Positions 21,279-32,391 of a stretch of 64,000 bases of DNA are shown here, one piece after another (the first letter of the stretch is position 1; each line of letters starts with the position of its first letter). The position numbers were made by a program, and so were the translations under genes. The stretch is from positions 39,208,659 to 39,272,658 of the forward strand of contig CM057842.1 of assembly GCA_030068075.1 (NCBI GenBank). Reading direction: 5' to 3'. The notes below the pieces were generated by a model that worked only from the letters and a program-made list of their open reading frames with translations, did not search any database and was not told the DNA's origin. This DNA comes from Paguma larvata. Lineage: Eukaryota; Chordata; Mammalia; Carnivora; Viverridae.

Positions 21279-21435
21279 GTTTAAGTTTACTTATTTTGAG
21301 AGACAGAGTGAGAGAGTGCAGGGGAGAGGTGGAGGAAGGAGAGAGAATCTCAAGCAGGCTCTGCAGTGTAGAGATCGTGACCTGAGCCACAATCAAGAGT
21401 CAGATGCTTGATCGACTGAGCCACCTGGGTGCCCC
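21279..21435 (-). repeat. SINEC_Fc-like SINE with internal deletion
   Basis: The GAGA-rich part runs through AGCAGGCTCTGCAGTGTAGA directly into GATCGTGACCTGAGCC, so about 40-50 bp of the usual middle segment is missing. The TSD is TCTATCTTTTTT (21267-21278) and TCTATCTTGTTT (21436-21447). Confidence 0.92.
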
Positions 21436-21447
21436 TCTATCTTGTTT

Positions 21448-21907
21448 AGTTCTTTAAAATAATGAAGAAATGAAATAACAATGCTGACTGGTGGAACACA
21501 GGCATTCTGTTTCATTTTATTTATTCTTACCTGTATGTTTGAACTATCTCACTGTAACATCATTTAAACACAGAAGCCTTAGAACACAGAGGAAATCAAA
21601 CACAGAGTGTTTCCAGAGATGTTTTAAAATTGTTTTGATGTTGGAAGGGAATGTTATGATTTAGGACGTTTCTAGTTATTTGCAATGCCATCATAAACTT
21701 AGACCACCACCTCTTCAGTAAAGCCATCCATACGGGTGAACTTGGCTGCAAAAATGACAAACAGTATTTCGGTCTCTACTTGATCTAAAAACTAAGCAAA
21801 ACATGTGTCATACTCAGCTGAGAAGAAAAAAGGTCTACCCAAATAAATCCCTTGAAAATGTATGGGTTGTCTATTTGTTTGTTTGTTTATTTATTTATTT
21901 ATGTATT

Positions 21908-21938
<31 letters not shown>

Positions 21939-23399
21939 AACATTCCAGAATCCAGTGGCTTTTTCCTTTGGGATCTTCGTTATGAAAGGAAATTTCTTCT
22001 TATTTACTGCGCGACATTTCTGCACAGCTTATCAGCCAATGCTCTCTTTGCTCGGAAATGTTTAGGTATTACAAGAAAAGGCCACTTACCGGGTGTCATA
22101 AAACCCATTTTCAGACGTGCTCTTTCCAGATGCCTTAGCTTAACCTGACTGCATGGGACTGTTTAGCATGATGGATGGCACCTTGTAACATCTGCAGGCT
22201 GCAATGATTATCTGAAGTTACGGTCAAAGCCAAACCCCATACCAAAAAATGAGTAACTTGTATTCATGAAAGTGGTTTTACTTCTTGCACAAATGGCCAA
22301 CAAGCTGTTATGCTAAAGGGTTTTGTGTATAAACTCATCAAGGGGAAAAGGTCACTTAAAAGAAAAAACCTACCCTAGCCACTAGGAAATCTAAGTATGA
22401 GGGAGGAGCAAGAATTAGAATATACTATAAATCAAGCAACTTTAAATTTACATTCCATGCTAATGCCTTCTACAGTGCTCCTGAAATCAACAGGGTTTCC
22501 ATAATCTAAATTATTGCCTCTCAAAGTTTTAAGTAAAAGGTAGCTAGATTACCTTTTAAATGAGCAGAGAGAAATTTCATCATTCATTTGTGATCTCTCG
22601 GGGATTGAGATTAGATAAAGATTTTATTGACTTAAACAAGGAAATCAGATCAGATTATGCTGCATTTATCACACCTTTCAGCAAACACAGACTAGAGGCA
22701 CCTAACTTTTTCTTTCCTCCTCTTTCTCTGCCTAGGAAGAAAATTTTATAGTGAAAATTTATGGGTAAAGACATAAAGCTGCAACCTAAGCAGATGGCAT
22801 GATCGTTTGACCTTAACTTTCATTTTAAATCAAGCTCAGATCACTTGCATTCCAAAAAAAAAAAAAAAAAAAGTAAACTGCATGGTTATTTTTTTCTTCT
22901 TTTAACAATGAGTCACACTACATCTGTGAATAGAATCATTTCCTTGAGACACAAGGGCAAGTACGTAGGGATTGCTATTTCCTTCTTGACTTTGAGAATG
23001 AAATGGATGGCATTGTTATTATGGAAAGATCAACAGCAAATGTCACCAGAAATCCAACAGAGAAGTACTTTTACCTCATTGGACCAGCCAACCACTTCTC
23101 CCCATTAACAAATATCCAGGTGGACAATAAACACAGGGAAAAGAACCAATGGACTTTATCAAACCAAAGGTAGACTGTGTCAAAACAACGATGGGTACTT
23201 TGATACCTTCAGCTGATGATACCGCGTGAGGCATTGATGAAGGAAAATGAACCCTCTCAACCACTGCTCAAAGATACCAAATTGTAAATAAGAAATTTGC
23301 TACACGAACTTGAAAGTTGCCTAGAACTTGACGAGTCCTAGAATTTAATCTTCCCCATCTACTTCTCAAAAGCCTTACAATGTGGATACACTTTGATCC
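21448..23399. other. Long stretch largely free of named repeats
   Basis: Apart from the microsatellite at 21873-21935 and a poly(A) run at 22856-22873, I recognise no repeat. Sequence around 22540-22720 has the look of conserved non-coding DNA. The 98-codon frame at 21852-22148 reads through the GT repeat and is not supported as a gene. Confidence 0.5.
21873..21935. repeat. (TTTG/TTTA)n then (GT)n microsatellite
   Basis: Tetranucleotide TTTG and TTTA units (21873-21907) lead into about 13 GT units (21909-21935). Confidence 0.96.
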
Positions 23400-23700
23400 A
23401 GCCACCTAATTCTTGATGGTGTTAACAATAACTGTTTTAGTACATGTGCAAACCTATGCATTCAAAGATCACGTTCACAGCACTGATTAGGATACTGAAA
23501 GGTGTGGACCAACCTGAGTATCTACCAATAGTAGATAGATTAAATAAATTTTTACACGGCCATCCAATAGAGTATCATAGTTACAAAAATAATGCAGATC
23601 TTTATTTCTAAAAAGTTTATTATAAACTAAGTTCATAAAAACTAGGCTACCTAATAAAAAGTACAAAAATAAATAATGCTAGCTTATTTTTGTAAATATT
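23400..23700 (+). repeat. Old L1-type LINE fragment
   Basis: GGTGTGGACCAACCTGAGTA, then ATAGATTAAATAAATT, CACGGCCATCCAATAGAG and AAATAATGCAGATCTTTATT follow the order of an old L1 3' region on the plus strand. Confidence 0.68.
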
Positions 23701-24870
23701 TACCCTCCGTGCAGATGGAATCTTGGCCAGCACTTCACACAAAACAAAAATCAATTCTAGACTGATGGTTGATCTAACTATAAAAGATAAAACAATTAAG
23801 GTTTTAGAAAACTAAAATAGATTATCTTCTGGAAAGATAAAGATTTCTTGAGCAGAATACAAGAAATACTTTTATAAAAGAAAAAAGGTAATTTGCATTA
23901 TATTTAAAGAACTGTATCAAAAGTATTTATCAAAAAAATACCACTTAGGGGAGGAAAATGTGACCCACAAAATGGGGGAAGATATTCACAGAATGTAAAT
24001 GAGAGAAAGGACTAGGACTTTAGAACATACAAAGGACTTGATAGATCAATAAGGGAAAAAGGGAGTTACCTAATAGAAAATGAGGCAAAACACTTGAACA
24101 GGCAATTGTCATAGAAAGAGAGCAAAACATAAGGCAAGTACTCAGCTTCAACAGTTATCAAAGAAATTTAATCTCTAATGAGATAGTATCTCATACCACC
24201 AAAATGGCTAAACTAAAAAGGAAGATAATACTACATATTAATAAAGATAGGGAATAACTGGAACTTTCATGGACTGCCAAAAAGTTCAATTACTTTTAAA
24301 ACTATATTTACGAAAGCTAAATATAAGCCTATCTTATGACCCAGGGATTTACTTTTAGGTGTGCAACCCGAAGAAATGCATACATTTCTGCATCAGAAGC
24401 CCTGGGGTCAATATTCACAGCAGCACTACTGATAATCCCCAATCAGAAGCCATCCAATGACCATGCATAGTACCGTGGATAAATACTGCCAGAGCTATGC
24501 AACAGAATCCGAGAAGGCAATCAAAATGAATAAATGTAATGATATGGGAAAGATTCAACAGGATGTTGAACAAAAGAAGCCAGGCACAAAAGAACGTGAA
24601 TTGTAGGAGTCTATTGAGGAAGAGTTCAGAAACAGGTGGAGAAAAATCTCTGGTGTTACAAATCAATGGTTACCCATTGGAGGACAGTATCTCCTTGAAT
24701 AAGCTTGAGCAGGCATTCTGGTGCTGACAATATCTTATTTCTTGATCTGAATGATACTTGTACATTACATGGGTACATCCACTCTTAAAAAACAAAAGTG
24801 AGCCCTATACTTAGATTGTGTGGACTTTTTCTGGTATGTATTCGTACTCCTATGAAATGTTTATTTTAAA
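23701..24870 (+). repeat. Old L1 (L1M-type) 3' half
   Basis: A long series of L1 landmarks is in order: AAACACTTGAACAGGCAATT, TGAGATAGTATCTCATACCA, AATAACTGGAACTTTCATGG, TATCTTATGACCCAGGG, TATTCACAGCAGCACTAC, AAGAAGCCAGGCACAAAAG and ACATTACATGGGTACATCC. It is antisense to none of its neighbours and lies just after a second L1 fragment that partly repeats the same region. No intact frame survives. Confidence 0.87.
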
Positions 24871-26067
24871 AAGTGGGTATAAAGCATTAAAATGTTGCAC
24901 TGAAGTACTGCTTGCTACAAACTGAAGTATTGTTAGTCCTAAAATAGCAGTTAATATATATAGCTTACATGTTAGCATACATTAATTCAAAGAAAGCAAT
25001 AACAGCCCTTAAAAAAAAAAACAGAGAGATGTTTCTAACTATTCTCAAGTCTTCATACTGAGGAACATGTCTACGGTAAGATCTAATGTATGTTCTCGTT
25101 CTTGCCTTTTGTCAGTTGGAAGCTCATTTGAGTATTTTTCAGCTTTCCACTTTGTTTTTTCCCCATAGATCCTTTCCTTCAAGGAAACATTTGACATTTA
25201 AGATGATTTCATAAGTTGGGAAATATCAGATGACAAAGCATTACCAAAGAAATATAAAGAGATTAATGCCTCTCACCACATCCTGGATTTCTTACATTTC
25301 TGGGTTTCTTTGCAGTTTTTAAGGGTGATGTCCTATATCCCAGAGGCAGTGCACGAAATCTAATACTCTGCTCGGTGATTAGTTGCGTTAATTACTGGCT
25401 TGTGTCAGTATTCCAATGGGCATCAGAGGAAGGGTTATGGTTCATCACATCAGGGGTCCAAGTACCGAGGCGTCTGAGAAAGCAATTATGCAAGAGATAA
25501 TTCCAGCCCGTTAGTGGGCTGACGACCTCGATTATGACATATAAGAACAAAACTGCAGACAGAGATCTGCGGTTTGCCAAAATGAATAAATAATATTAGA
25601 TTTCCAAAAATGGCCAGTCAGATTTACCCCTGTAGAGAAAATGACGGTGCTGATGTAGAGACAATTTAAGTCATCTCTTCCTTCTTCTGCAACATTTGCA
25701 GCTGTGAGTGACCAGAAAGGAAGGTGGTCATTCAAACTAATATGTTTTGGTGTAGCTAATTAGAATTATCCAGCGAGCTTAATGGCCCATGAGAAGCACA
25801 TTTGTATTTCAGGGGTCTACTGGTCTGGCAAACATTTTAAATACAGACTTCCTTTTTGACAGGAATGATTATATAAGAGGAAAAAAATCTTTCAAGTAAA
25901 CACAGACACATGCTGAAGTTATTTTTCAGGTCAGCAAGTCATTTCTTCACACTTAGCCAGTATTTCATGTTCCTCTGATACAAAGGATTGTAACATACAT
26001 GGGGATGTCTTTGGAGTCTTCCAACTGTAGATATATAACCATGCTGTGAGGTTAATTATAACAGTTA
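24871..26067. other. Repeat-free stretch with candidate conserved DNA
   Basis: No transposon is recognisable in about 1.2 kb. The part from 25320 to 25860 is described as its own entry. Frames at 25392-25580 and 25532-25735 have no family features. Confidence 0.5.
25320..25860. promoter_or_regulatory. Candidate conserved non-coding element
   Basis: It is repeat-free, AT-rich, yet holds about ten CpG sites between 25350 and 25660, and carries several homeodomain-type cores (GTTAATTAC near 25386, GCTAATTAGAATTA near 25758). This is the usual composition of developmental enhancers. Function is inferred from composition only; no alignment was made. Confidence 0.3.
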
Positions 26068-26170
26068 TTTTTAAAACCATCTACTATGGTCCAGGTGCTT
26101 TATAGGCATATTTCATTTAAATCTCAAACAACCCTGATACTCACAACAGTAACTAGAGCAGCTTTAAGAT
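26068..26170 (-). repeat. MIR remnant
   Basis: CATCTACTATGGTCCAGGTG, TTTATAGGCATATTTCATTT and CAAACAACCCTGATACTCAC give the reversed MIR start in order. Confidence 0.62.
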
Positions 26171-26179
26171 GATTGCTCC

Positions 26180-26320
26180 CCATTAATGAGTGCTTATGCG
26201 AGGCCAGGAACTGTGCTGAAGATATAATTTAATACACTCTCAAGGTGTGATATCTATTTTCCAGAGGACAATGTATTGGAATCCCATCATTAATGTGTTT
26301 AACTGCCATGAATTCAACTA
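26180..26320 (-). repeat. Probable second MIR remnant
   Basis: AATGAGTGCTTATGCGAGGC, AGGAACTGTGCTGAAG and TATTTTCCAGAGGACAATG again resemble the reversed MIR left end, immediately after the first MIR and in the same orientation. Confidence 0.5.
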
Positions 26321-26336
26321 CAGTCCCTTGGCAAAA

Positions 26337-26386
26337 TGAGAGAGGAAGAAAGAGAAGGCAGGAGAAGAGAGGGGAGAAGAGGACTC
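26337..26386. repeat. Polypurine tract
   Basis: Nearly 50 bases of G and A with only isolated pyrimidines (GAGAGGAAGAAAGAGAAGG onward). Confidence 0.85.
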
Positions 26387-26659
26387 TCCAATCGTGGGCA
26401 ACTTTGCATCTCATTTACAGACAGATCTCTCATCCAGGAATCGGCATAAAGAGGAAGATGTAGACTTAACATTTCTTCCCCTAGTTTGTTTCTTTGTTCT
26501 TCTCAGTGGGGAGAATCGTACTGGGGTGAAGCCAAGTGTTTAAAGATTCATTTATTTCCCCATACACAAGACTACTGAAAGCAGAAAGTTTACAAGTGAA
26601 GAAGCAGGTGTCTTTCAATGCCTGGCAACTGAAACAATTCTCATTTCAAGAGTAATTTT

Positions 26660-26857
26660 GGGGGTGGCCGAACTGGGTGACTCAGTTGGTGAAGCGTCCA
26701 ACCCTTGGTTTCAGCTCAGGTCATGATCTCCCGGTTTCTTGAGTTCAAGCCCCAAGTAGGAGTCTGCACTGACAGCACAGAGCCTGCTTGGGATTCTTTC
26801 TCTCTCTCTGCCCCTCTTCTACTCGCACTACCTCTCCCAAAAATAAACTTTAAAGAA
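26660..26857 (+). repeat. SINEC_Fc-like SINE, short variant
   Basis: It contains GCCTGCTTGGGATTCTTTC and a short A-rich tail. The TSD is AAGAGTAATTTT (26648-26659) and AAGACTAATTTT (26858-26869), one mismatch. It is the only young SINE between 21.4 and 34.0 kb. Confidence 0.93.
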
Positions 26858-26869
26858 AAGACTAATTTT

Positions 26870-27611
26870 AAACACCATTGAATTTGGCTTTATATTCTTG
26901 CTTCAAAACTTCCCTATTAATCACTACTCTACCTCCAACCGGTACCTACTCTCCTAGTAGAAAGGTGCTACCCCATTCACTGGACTAGTTTGAGTGCCCA
27001 AGTGTAGAAAGTTACCAAGCGGTGGCAATGAGACTCCAACTGATGATACCCATCAAGCCCGCAGGTACCACACATCGCATCTCTAATATGAGTCCCTCCT
27101 CTAGTGGCCCCATAGCTGAGGGCAACCTGAGGGCGGTGGTTCTCCAAGTTAGCACCCACCCTCAGTACTTGCTAGAGAGAGATATGCCTCATCTGGGGGC
27201 AGGGAAGTAGTTCTTCAGGAGTGCTCAAGAGACACTGGTGTGTGGGATAAAATGACGGCACTGTGAGGAACATGGAATGGATGACACCGGAATCAAGTTT
27301 ATCTGAAAGTGCCCTTTCCAACTATCAAGGCACTACACTCCACAGAGATTCTGATTTTTCCTTCTACCTCCAGGGGGTGATGTGTGAGCAGAATCTGCTT
27401 TTCCTAATGTAACTACAATAAATTTTCTTTCCATTCATCTGGTGATACCATAATTTTAGGACACTGTCATTAAGGCAACGGTGCTAAGGAGAAAATCCTT
27501 CTGAGTTACATCCGTCTTCGTCAAAAAGTGGGAACCCAGGCATGAAACAGAGGACACGTGTTTCTGTTTTTCACCTGCCGTGTGCTGTAATACACGGAGA
27601 GGTATTTAAGG
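26870..27611. other. No gene or named repeat seen
   Basis: Frames at 26977-27159 and 27022-27210 overlap on opposite strands and lack domains. Confidence 0.55.
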
Positions 27612-27725
27612 GTGGACACGCTGCGGTTTGGAGTCAGGTGTGTGAGTTGGAGTGTCTACACTGCTCTCTAGTACTTGTGTGACCTGGAGAGATTACTGAA
27701 CCTCTCTCTGCCACTTCCGACCCCA
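27612..27725 (+). repeat. MIR remnant
   Basis: GTTTGGAGTCAGGTGTGTGA, then TACTTGTGTGACCTGGAG, then TGAACCTCTCTCTGCC matches the MIR head-to-middle order. Confidence 0.65.
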
Positions 27726-27734
27726 TCATCCCAG

Positions 27735-27962
27735 CCTCTACCTCGGTATTAAATGCCTCTCTCTCTATCTAAGTAAGGACATTTGCCATTGGAGTTAGAG
27801 CCCGCTGGGGTAGTCTAGAATGATCTCATCTTGAAATCTTACTTTAATTATATATGCAAATAAATATATTTTTCCAATGAGCTCATATTCACAGGTTCTG
27901 GATGTTAGGACATGAACACATATTTTAGGGGGATAGCTTTCAACTCACTACACAACATATGC
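27735..27962 (-). repeat. MLT1-like (ERVL-MaLR) LTR fragment
   Basis: TAAGGACATTTGCCATTGGA, ATGATCTCATCTTG, ATATATGCAAATAAATA and GATGTTAGGACATGAACAC, ending CAACTCACTACAC, follow the 5' part of a reversed MLT1 LTR. The other end of the LTR is missing. Confidence 0.68.
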
Positions 27963-28069
27963 TTGCAATAGAGCCTTTAAAAAAAGTTTCATGTTATCTC
28001 AGTTAAAATTTTAATTATGAGGAATATGAGTAAACGCTAGCAATCCAATGAAGACTGAAACAGTTATAG

Positions 28070-28107
28070 GAGAGGTGGAGAGGAGGAAGAAGGGGAGGGA
28101 GGGAAGC
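28070..28107. repeat. Polypurine tract
   Basis: GGAGAGGTGGAGAGGAGGAA continuing with GGGGAGGGAGGG; almost all purine. Confidence 0.8.
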
Positions 28108-28109
28108 TT

Positions 28110-28310
28110 TCTGTAACAAGTAAAAGCATAGAGCTTGAAGGAAAGGTTGAATTTTGAACCTCAAGTTTCTTCTCTACCTTAACACCGATAGTAATTCCTA
28201 TCATAGGCTTGCTCTGAAGATTAAAAGACAGAATCCATGTAAAGCAATGAACACAAAGCCCACTGAATAGTTAGCATTTAACACTCATTTATAATGATAA
28301 TGAAATGTTG
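28110..28310 (+). repeat. MIR remnant
   Basis: TTCCTATCATAGGCTTGCTC, GAAGATTAAAAGACAGAAT, CATGTAAAGCAATGAACAC and GAATAGTTAGCATTTAAC follow the MIR 3' half on the plus strand. Confidence 0.65.
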
Positions 28311-28429
28311 CTTTTTCAAGATCTGCCAAATAAACCATCCCGATTGCTAATAGCCTTCCTTTTGCTACGCTGAATGTTGGGCCCATTATACTTTTAAATA
28401 TTTTCCTCGATTTTTCTTTCACACGCAAC

Positions 28430-28650
28430 CTGATTTTGATTATTCCTTCTGAAAGGTGTCAATCATTTCACAAGATCAACACAGAAGGTTTCATTTAGGC
28501 TAGAATATTCTGCCACCTGCAGGTAATCCAAGGCAGCTGCAATTTTCACACAAACACACACAAAAACTAGCTGCATCTGCTAGTATTAATTACATGGCAT
28601 TTGAAGCAGGAGCGCTTGCTCGGAATCTAGGAAGGCCCAGTAAGTACGTG
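28430..28650. promoter_or_regulatory. Candidate conserved non-coding element with clustered motifs
   Basis: Within 220 repeat-free bases lie GTGTCAATCATTTC (PBX/MEIS-like), the palindromic E2-box CCACCTGCAGGT, CAGCTGC and TATTAATTACAT (homeodomain core). Clustering of such sites is typical of tissue-specific enhancers. It rests on motif recognition alone. Confidence 0.3.
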
Positions 28651-29182
28651 TCTTCTTGTTACTACAGTACTGTCGGTGGATGGTAGTCAACAGGACTCCT
28701 TTAAATGAGACAGGTTTGCCAGCTGGTTCGGATGCACACGGTTCTAGAACCAGGCACCTGGGTTTGTAGATGTGGAGTTTGTGTAGAATGGGTGGAATGG
28801 GGGATAAAGGGAATCCGGGGAGCCCATGGAAGGGAAGGTGAGGAGGGAAAAAAAAAAAGGAGAGAGGAAAGCCTGACCCGACTGCATGGCTTTATAAATG
28901 GGCAAACAAAGTATGTATTTCTGATACAAGCAGATCTTACAGATTCGCAACAGTAGGACCTGAATACTTCTTTTTCTAGTTTTATTTTTTCTGTCAAAAG
29001 TTTAAAGGAAACATTGGCCTTTACTGTCTTGCATTTTCTCTGATGTTGAAATCATTTATGAGATTAAACTAAATCTCAAATAACTAAAATTTTATTCATA
29101 CGCATAGTTAAGCCCAAACTATAAATCCTTCAGAGTTAAAAAAACATATTATTCCACCATGCCTCATTTAAAGTCAGTAAAA
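28651..29182. other. No gene or named repeat seen
   Basis: Unique-looking sequence. Four short frames overlap at 28701-28997, on both strands, across a purine-rich run (28830-28875), and none has a domain. Confidence 0.55.
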
Positions 29183-29237
29183 AATATATATATATATATA
29201 CATCATAAAAATATATAAATATATATATATATATATA
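29183..29237. repeat. Paired (TA)n tracts
   Basis: Two TA runs (about 29183-29200 and 29220-29237) each end in TACATC. This suggests duplication of a (TA)n-CATC unit around a short spacer. Confidence 0.92.
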
Positions 29238-29559
29238 CATCGACCACTATTACCAAGTCATTTCCTCGTTTATGTCAGGATCTTAGAGTTTTTTCATACA
29301 AAGAAAATTTATTTGGGCTTTTAATTCTCTTCAGCTACAAAGCAGCACAGAGGGGGTAAAAAGGCTGGGAACGTATATACAGACAGCTGGTGCAAGCATG
29401 GGGTGGTAAGAGGCCAAGAAGACAGAACATTACAAGAACGACTCTCTTACCTGGCCACAGCTCCTGTGGGGTAAGAACTCAGTTCAGTAACACTTACTTG
29501 GTTCCTCCTGAAGAAGTCAGGGAAGGACTGTGGACAAACAGGTGAGGGCTCCCAAGGCA
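29238..29559. other. No gene or named repeat seen
   Basis: Unique-looking sequence with no distinctive signal. Confidence 0.5.
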
Positions 29560-29700
29560 GACTTCTCAGGCTGGAATCCCATTGTGACAATGGACTTGCT
29601 GGCCGAGGGGCTGGAGCACATGTTTAACTTCCCCTAAACTCAGTTTCTCCTCCATAAAATGTGACTAGCAACAAACCGATCTTGGGAGGAGGTAGGGGAG
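29560..29700 (+). repeat. MIR remnant
   Basis: GTTTAACTTCCCCTAAACTC, AGTTTCTCCTCCATAAAATG and GACTAGCAACAA match the MIR central core (CTCAGTTTCCTCATCTGTAA-type text). Confidence 0.65.
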
Positions 29701-29724
29701 CGTCTCAAGCTGGTGATTGAACCA

Positions 29725-30050
29725 ACGCTGATTCTCAAACTTGGCTAAGCATTGGAATCACCTGAGGGTCTTTAAAGACTCTTGCAATAATGGTGGTCAG
29801 GAGGGAAATGCTTACCATAACACCTGCCCTAATAAAGGCGCGTGATCCCCATTGGCAATTACTATTGCCGCACATGAAAGGTATTCTTCTTGTCAGGGGC
29901 TGCCAGCCTGGCTGCATGTTAAAATCACCTGGAAAACATTGACACACGGCCCCGCATGAGGCATTCTAATGCACTCGATCTGGGGTAGGACCTGAACATT
30001 TTTTTTAAGCTCTCTAATGCGGAGCCAAGGTGGAGACCAGAACAGCTGTG
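29725..30050. repeat. MER5-like hAT relics
   Basis: The left part (29725-29790) has GATTCTCAAACTTGGC and TTGGAATCACCTGAGG. The right part (29890-30050) has CCAGCCTGGCTGCATG, AAAATCACCTGGAAAAC and CTGGGGTAGGACC. They are either two elements or one with an insertion between. Confidence 0.68.
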
Positions 30051-30929
30051 CTATTTATTGGCAGATGATTAAATTTGGAATCTTCTTCATAATGTGTCTA
30101 CAATCTCATAAGGGAAACAGACAAAACTAAAACGGTCTATGATCAGAGTAGCCTAAGACATAAACATTTAAATTTGTACTTGGTATCACATCTCTCTATA
30201 TCTTTTTTTTCTTAATGGGTATTCCATGAAAATAGTGAAGTTGAGGTCTACCCTCTGCCTTGTATTGCTAATTTACCTAATTAATAATCCAGATGAATAT
30301 ATTATACATCATATTTTAGATGTCACAGCTCTATGACATTATATTCTAGATATCACATTCCTTTTTGATAACACCATAAGGTGAGTATTATCACTGATTT
30401 TTTAAAAAAAGTTTCTCTGTTACTTTCTAAGAAGCCAAAGAATCCCTTGTCTCATAGGAATGGAAGGTAAGTCCAGAATGGCTTGGATGGATGCCAGAAT
30501 CACACAGAGAGGAAGCTTCTCCGTATAATAGAGGCTGAGGTGTATAAAATGTGGGCAGAGAGAAGAGAGAAGAAAACCGAAGTGGAGAGCTGAAGAGTTG
30601 AGTGAGGGGGTGAGAGGAGCAGAAGAAGGAGGGGGAAGCAGCTTCAGTAAGGCAGGGATGGGGTGGGTGGGAGGGAGACAAGTTTGAAGAAGATACACAT
30701 ACAAATTCAATAAAAGTATAAACTTCCGTTCAATAAAAAGTATAAATTTCTAAAATGCATGGTATCACCCTAGTTCTTCTAGAAACCACTTGGTGACCTA
30801 CGTGGTATAGGCTTAAATGGTCTATTTCCGTGGGCAAGGAGGCACCGGCGCATGGCTGACAGACTCTTTGGAGACGCGTAGAAGCTGAGCTTGGAGCAGG
30901 TTAAACCCATTGCCCAGTGCTAAGTGCTA
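30051..30929. other. No gene seen; purine-rich segment
   Basis: The plus strand is strongly purine-rich at 30540-30690 (GAGAGAAGAGAGAAG-type text), so its complement produces the pyrimidine-rich frames at 30420-30710. No other feature. Confidence 0.5.
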
Positions 30930-31400
30930 GTGCCCACTGGAACTGATTTGCGGCCTGAATTCCAAGCCACTTCACTTGATTGGGTAGATGGTGGCAGAGC
31001 CATGTTCAGATGTTGTGGGTAAACATCTGTTCTGGGAGGAATCAGGGAAAATGCAAAAAGAAGGCCTTTGAGAGAGGAGTATGACTGGCTTGGGATAAGA
31101 CAGGGTAGGGGAGAACATTCCGGTTGCCCATAGTAACTGGACAAAGATGCAGGCCTCGCAAGTACAAGGCATTAGGAAATACGAAGCAATTTAATGGAGA
31201 TGAAATCTAGAACTTCTGTCAGAGGACACCAAGAAATCAGGTGGAAAGGGGTGGTTTGAGTCAAATTTGAGAGTTCAGCATTTTTTGCAGCTTGGGCTTA
31301 ATTTGCAGGGCATTGGGGAGCCTCTGGGTTTCCGAGTAGGTAAATGACTGTATGTTAAGAATATGTCAAGCAGCAGTGAGTTTTCTTACTAAAAATGCAA
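30930..31400 (-). repeat. Probable L2 remnant
   Basis: GGCCTTTGAGAGAGGAG, GAGAACATTCCGGTTGCCC, GATGCAGGCCTCGCAAG and GGCATTGGGGAGCCTCTGG parallel the reversed L2 landmarks seen more clearly at 5298-6290. Confidence 0.6.
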
Positions 31401-32214
31401 CCAAAGAATTTTTAAACTGAAAGAGACTTTAGAATTTATTTGTCCATTGGTTTCAAGCTAGAGGTGTGAGAGCCAATCAGAGCCTAAAGGTGTATTGGGT
31501 TTGGTTTGGTCCCCGTGGAGTGTCTTGCCTTTGCTTTTCTTTTAGCTTTGAGCTGGAACACGCAATCTCTGATGTCTAGGTTCTTCTCCTGGTGCGTCAA
31601 TGAAGCTGTGAAATGGCCAATCAGGAGCTCAGAGACCAGAAGAATGCTTTGCTAAATAAACTTAAAGCAAAGTTCTAACCAAAGGAAAAGTTTTCCTGGG
31701 TGTGTGGTATCCTATCTCAACTTCTATTTCAAAGGGTGGTCTCTTTTTGGTTGTTGTTGTTGTTTGTTTGTTTGTTTTAACAGCCATGAATCTTGTGTGA
31801 CATTGGTCGGTGAGAACTCCCACCCTAAGTAACATGCATGCCAAGTGAGAATCATTTTAAAAACCAGAGACTAGGAGTCTCGGAAATTGGCGATATGTCG
31901 TTTGCCATTTACAAACCTCCATCCTTTGTCCACGATGCACATTTAACAGTAAATGCAGAGCTTGCCCAGGCCACTTTGTAATTATGCCAATCAGTGGATA
32001 CCAGCAAGTTCTCATTTCCCCCAGAGACGGCCAGCTTTCCCACAAGAGTTTCCTATGTTTCCAGAGATGTGAAGAATAGAAGTGGCATGAATATGATGAA
32101 ATACAGTTTCTTGGCTGTCTTCTTTCCCAAGTCTTGGCCACACCTTGTCTTCTTCCTGTTCATAAGTAAGCCACAGACTAATTGGCCAAAATTTGCATGT
32201 AACCCTTCATTTCA
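31401..32214. other. No gene seen
   Basis: It holds a TTG/TTTG tract at 31749-31777 and otherwise unique sequence. The start of the longest open frame in the window (31994-32464) lies here. That frame is explained under the rejected items. Confidence 0.55.
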
Positions 32215-32330
32215 GAACACAAAGTACTTTGAGGAGGGAAAAATAATCATCCACATTTTACAAATTGAAAGCACTTTCTTAATGATTTTTCCATGGTCAG
32301 AGGTTGAAAACCCACAACTTAATTATGTGG
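32215..32330 (-). repeat. Possible MIR remnant
   Basis: CATCCACATTTTACAAATTG, AAAGCACTTTC and TTTTTCCATGGTCAGAGG resemble reversed MIR core, weakly. Confidence 0.45.
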
Positions 32331-32353
32331 AGCCAAGTGAAAAAAGAAATGAA

Positions 32354-32354
<1 letters not shown>

Positions 32355-32389
<35 letters not shown>
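32355..32389. repeat. (CA)n microsatellite
   Basis: About 17 uninterrupted CA units; likely polymorphic. Confidence 0.98.

Positions 32390-32391
<2 letters not shown>

Noticed and set aside
22856..22873. Poly(A) run considered as the tail of a processed pseudogene
   Set aside because: No mRNA-like sequence precedes it and no flanking duplication is evident.
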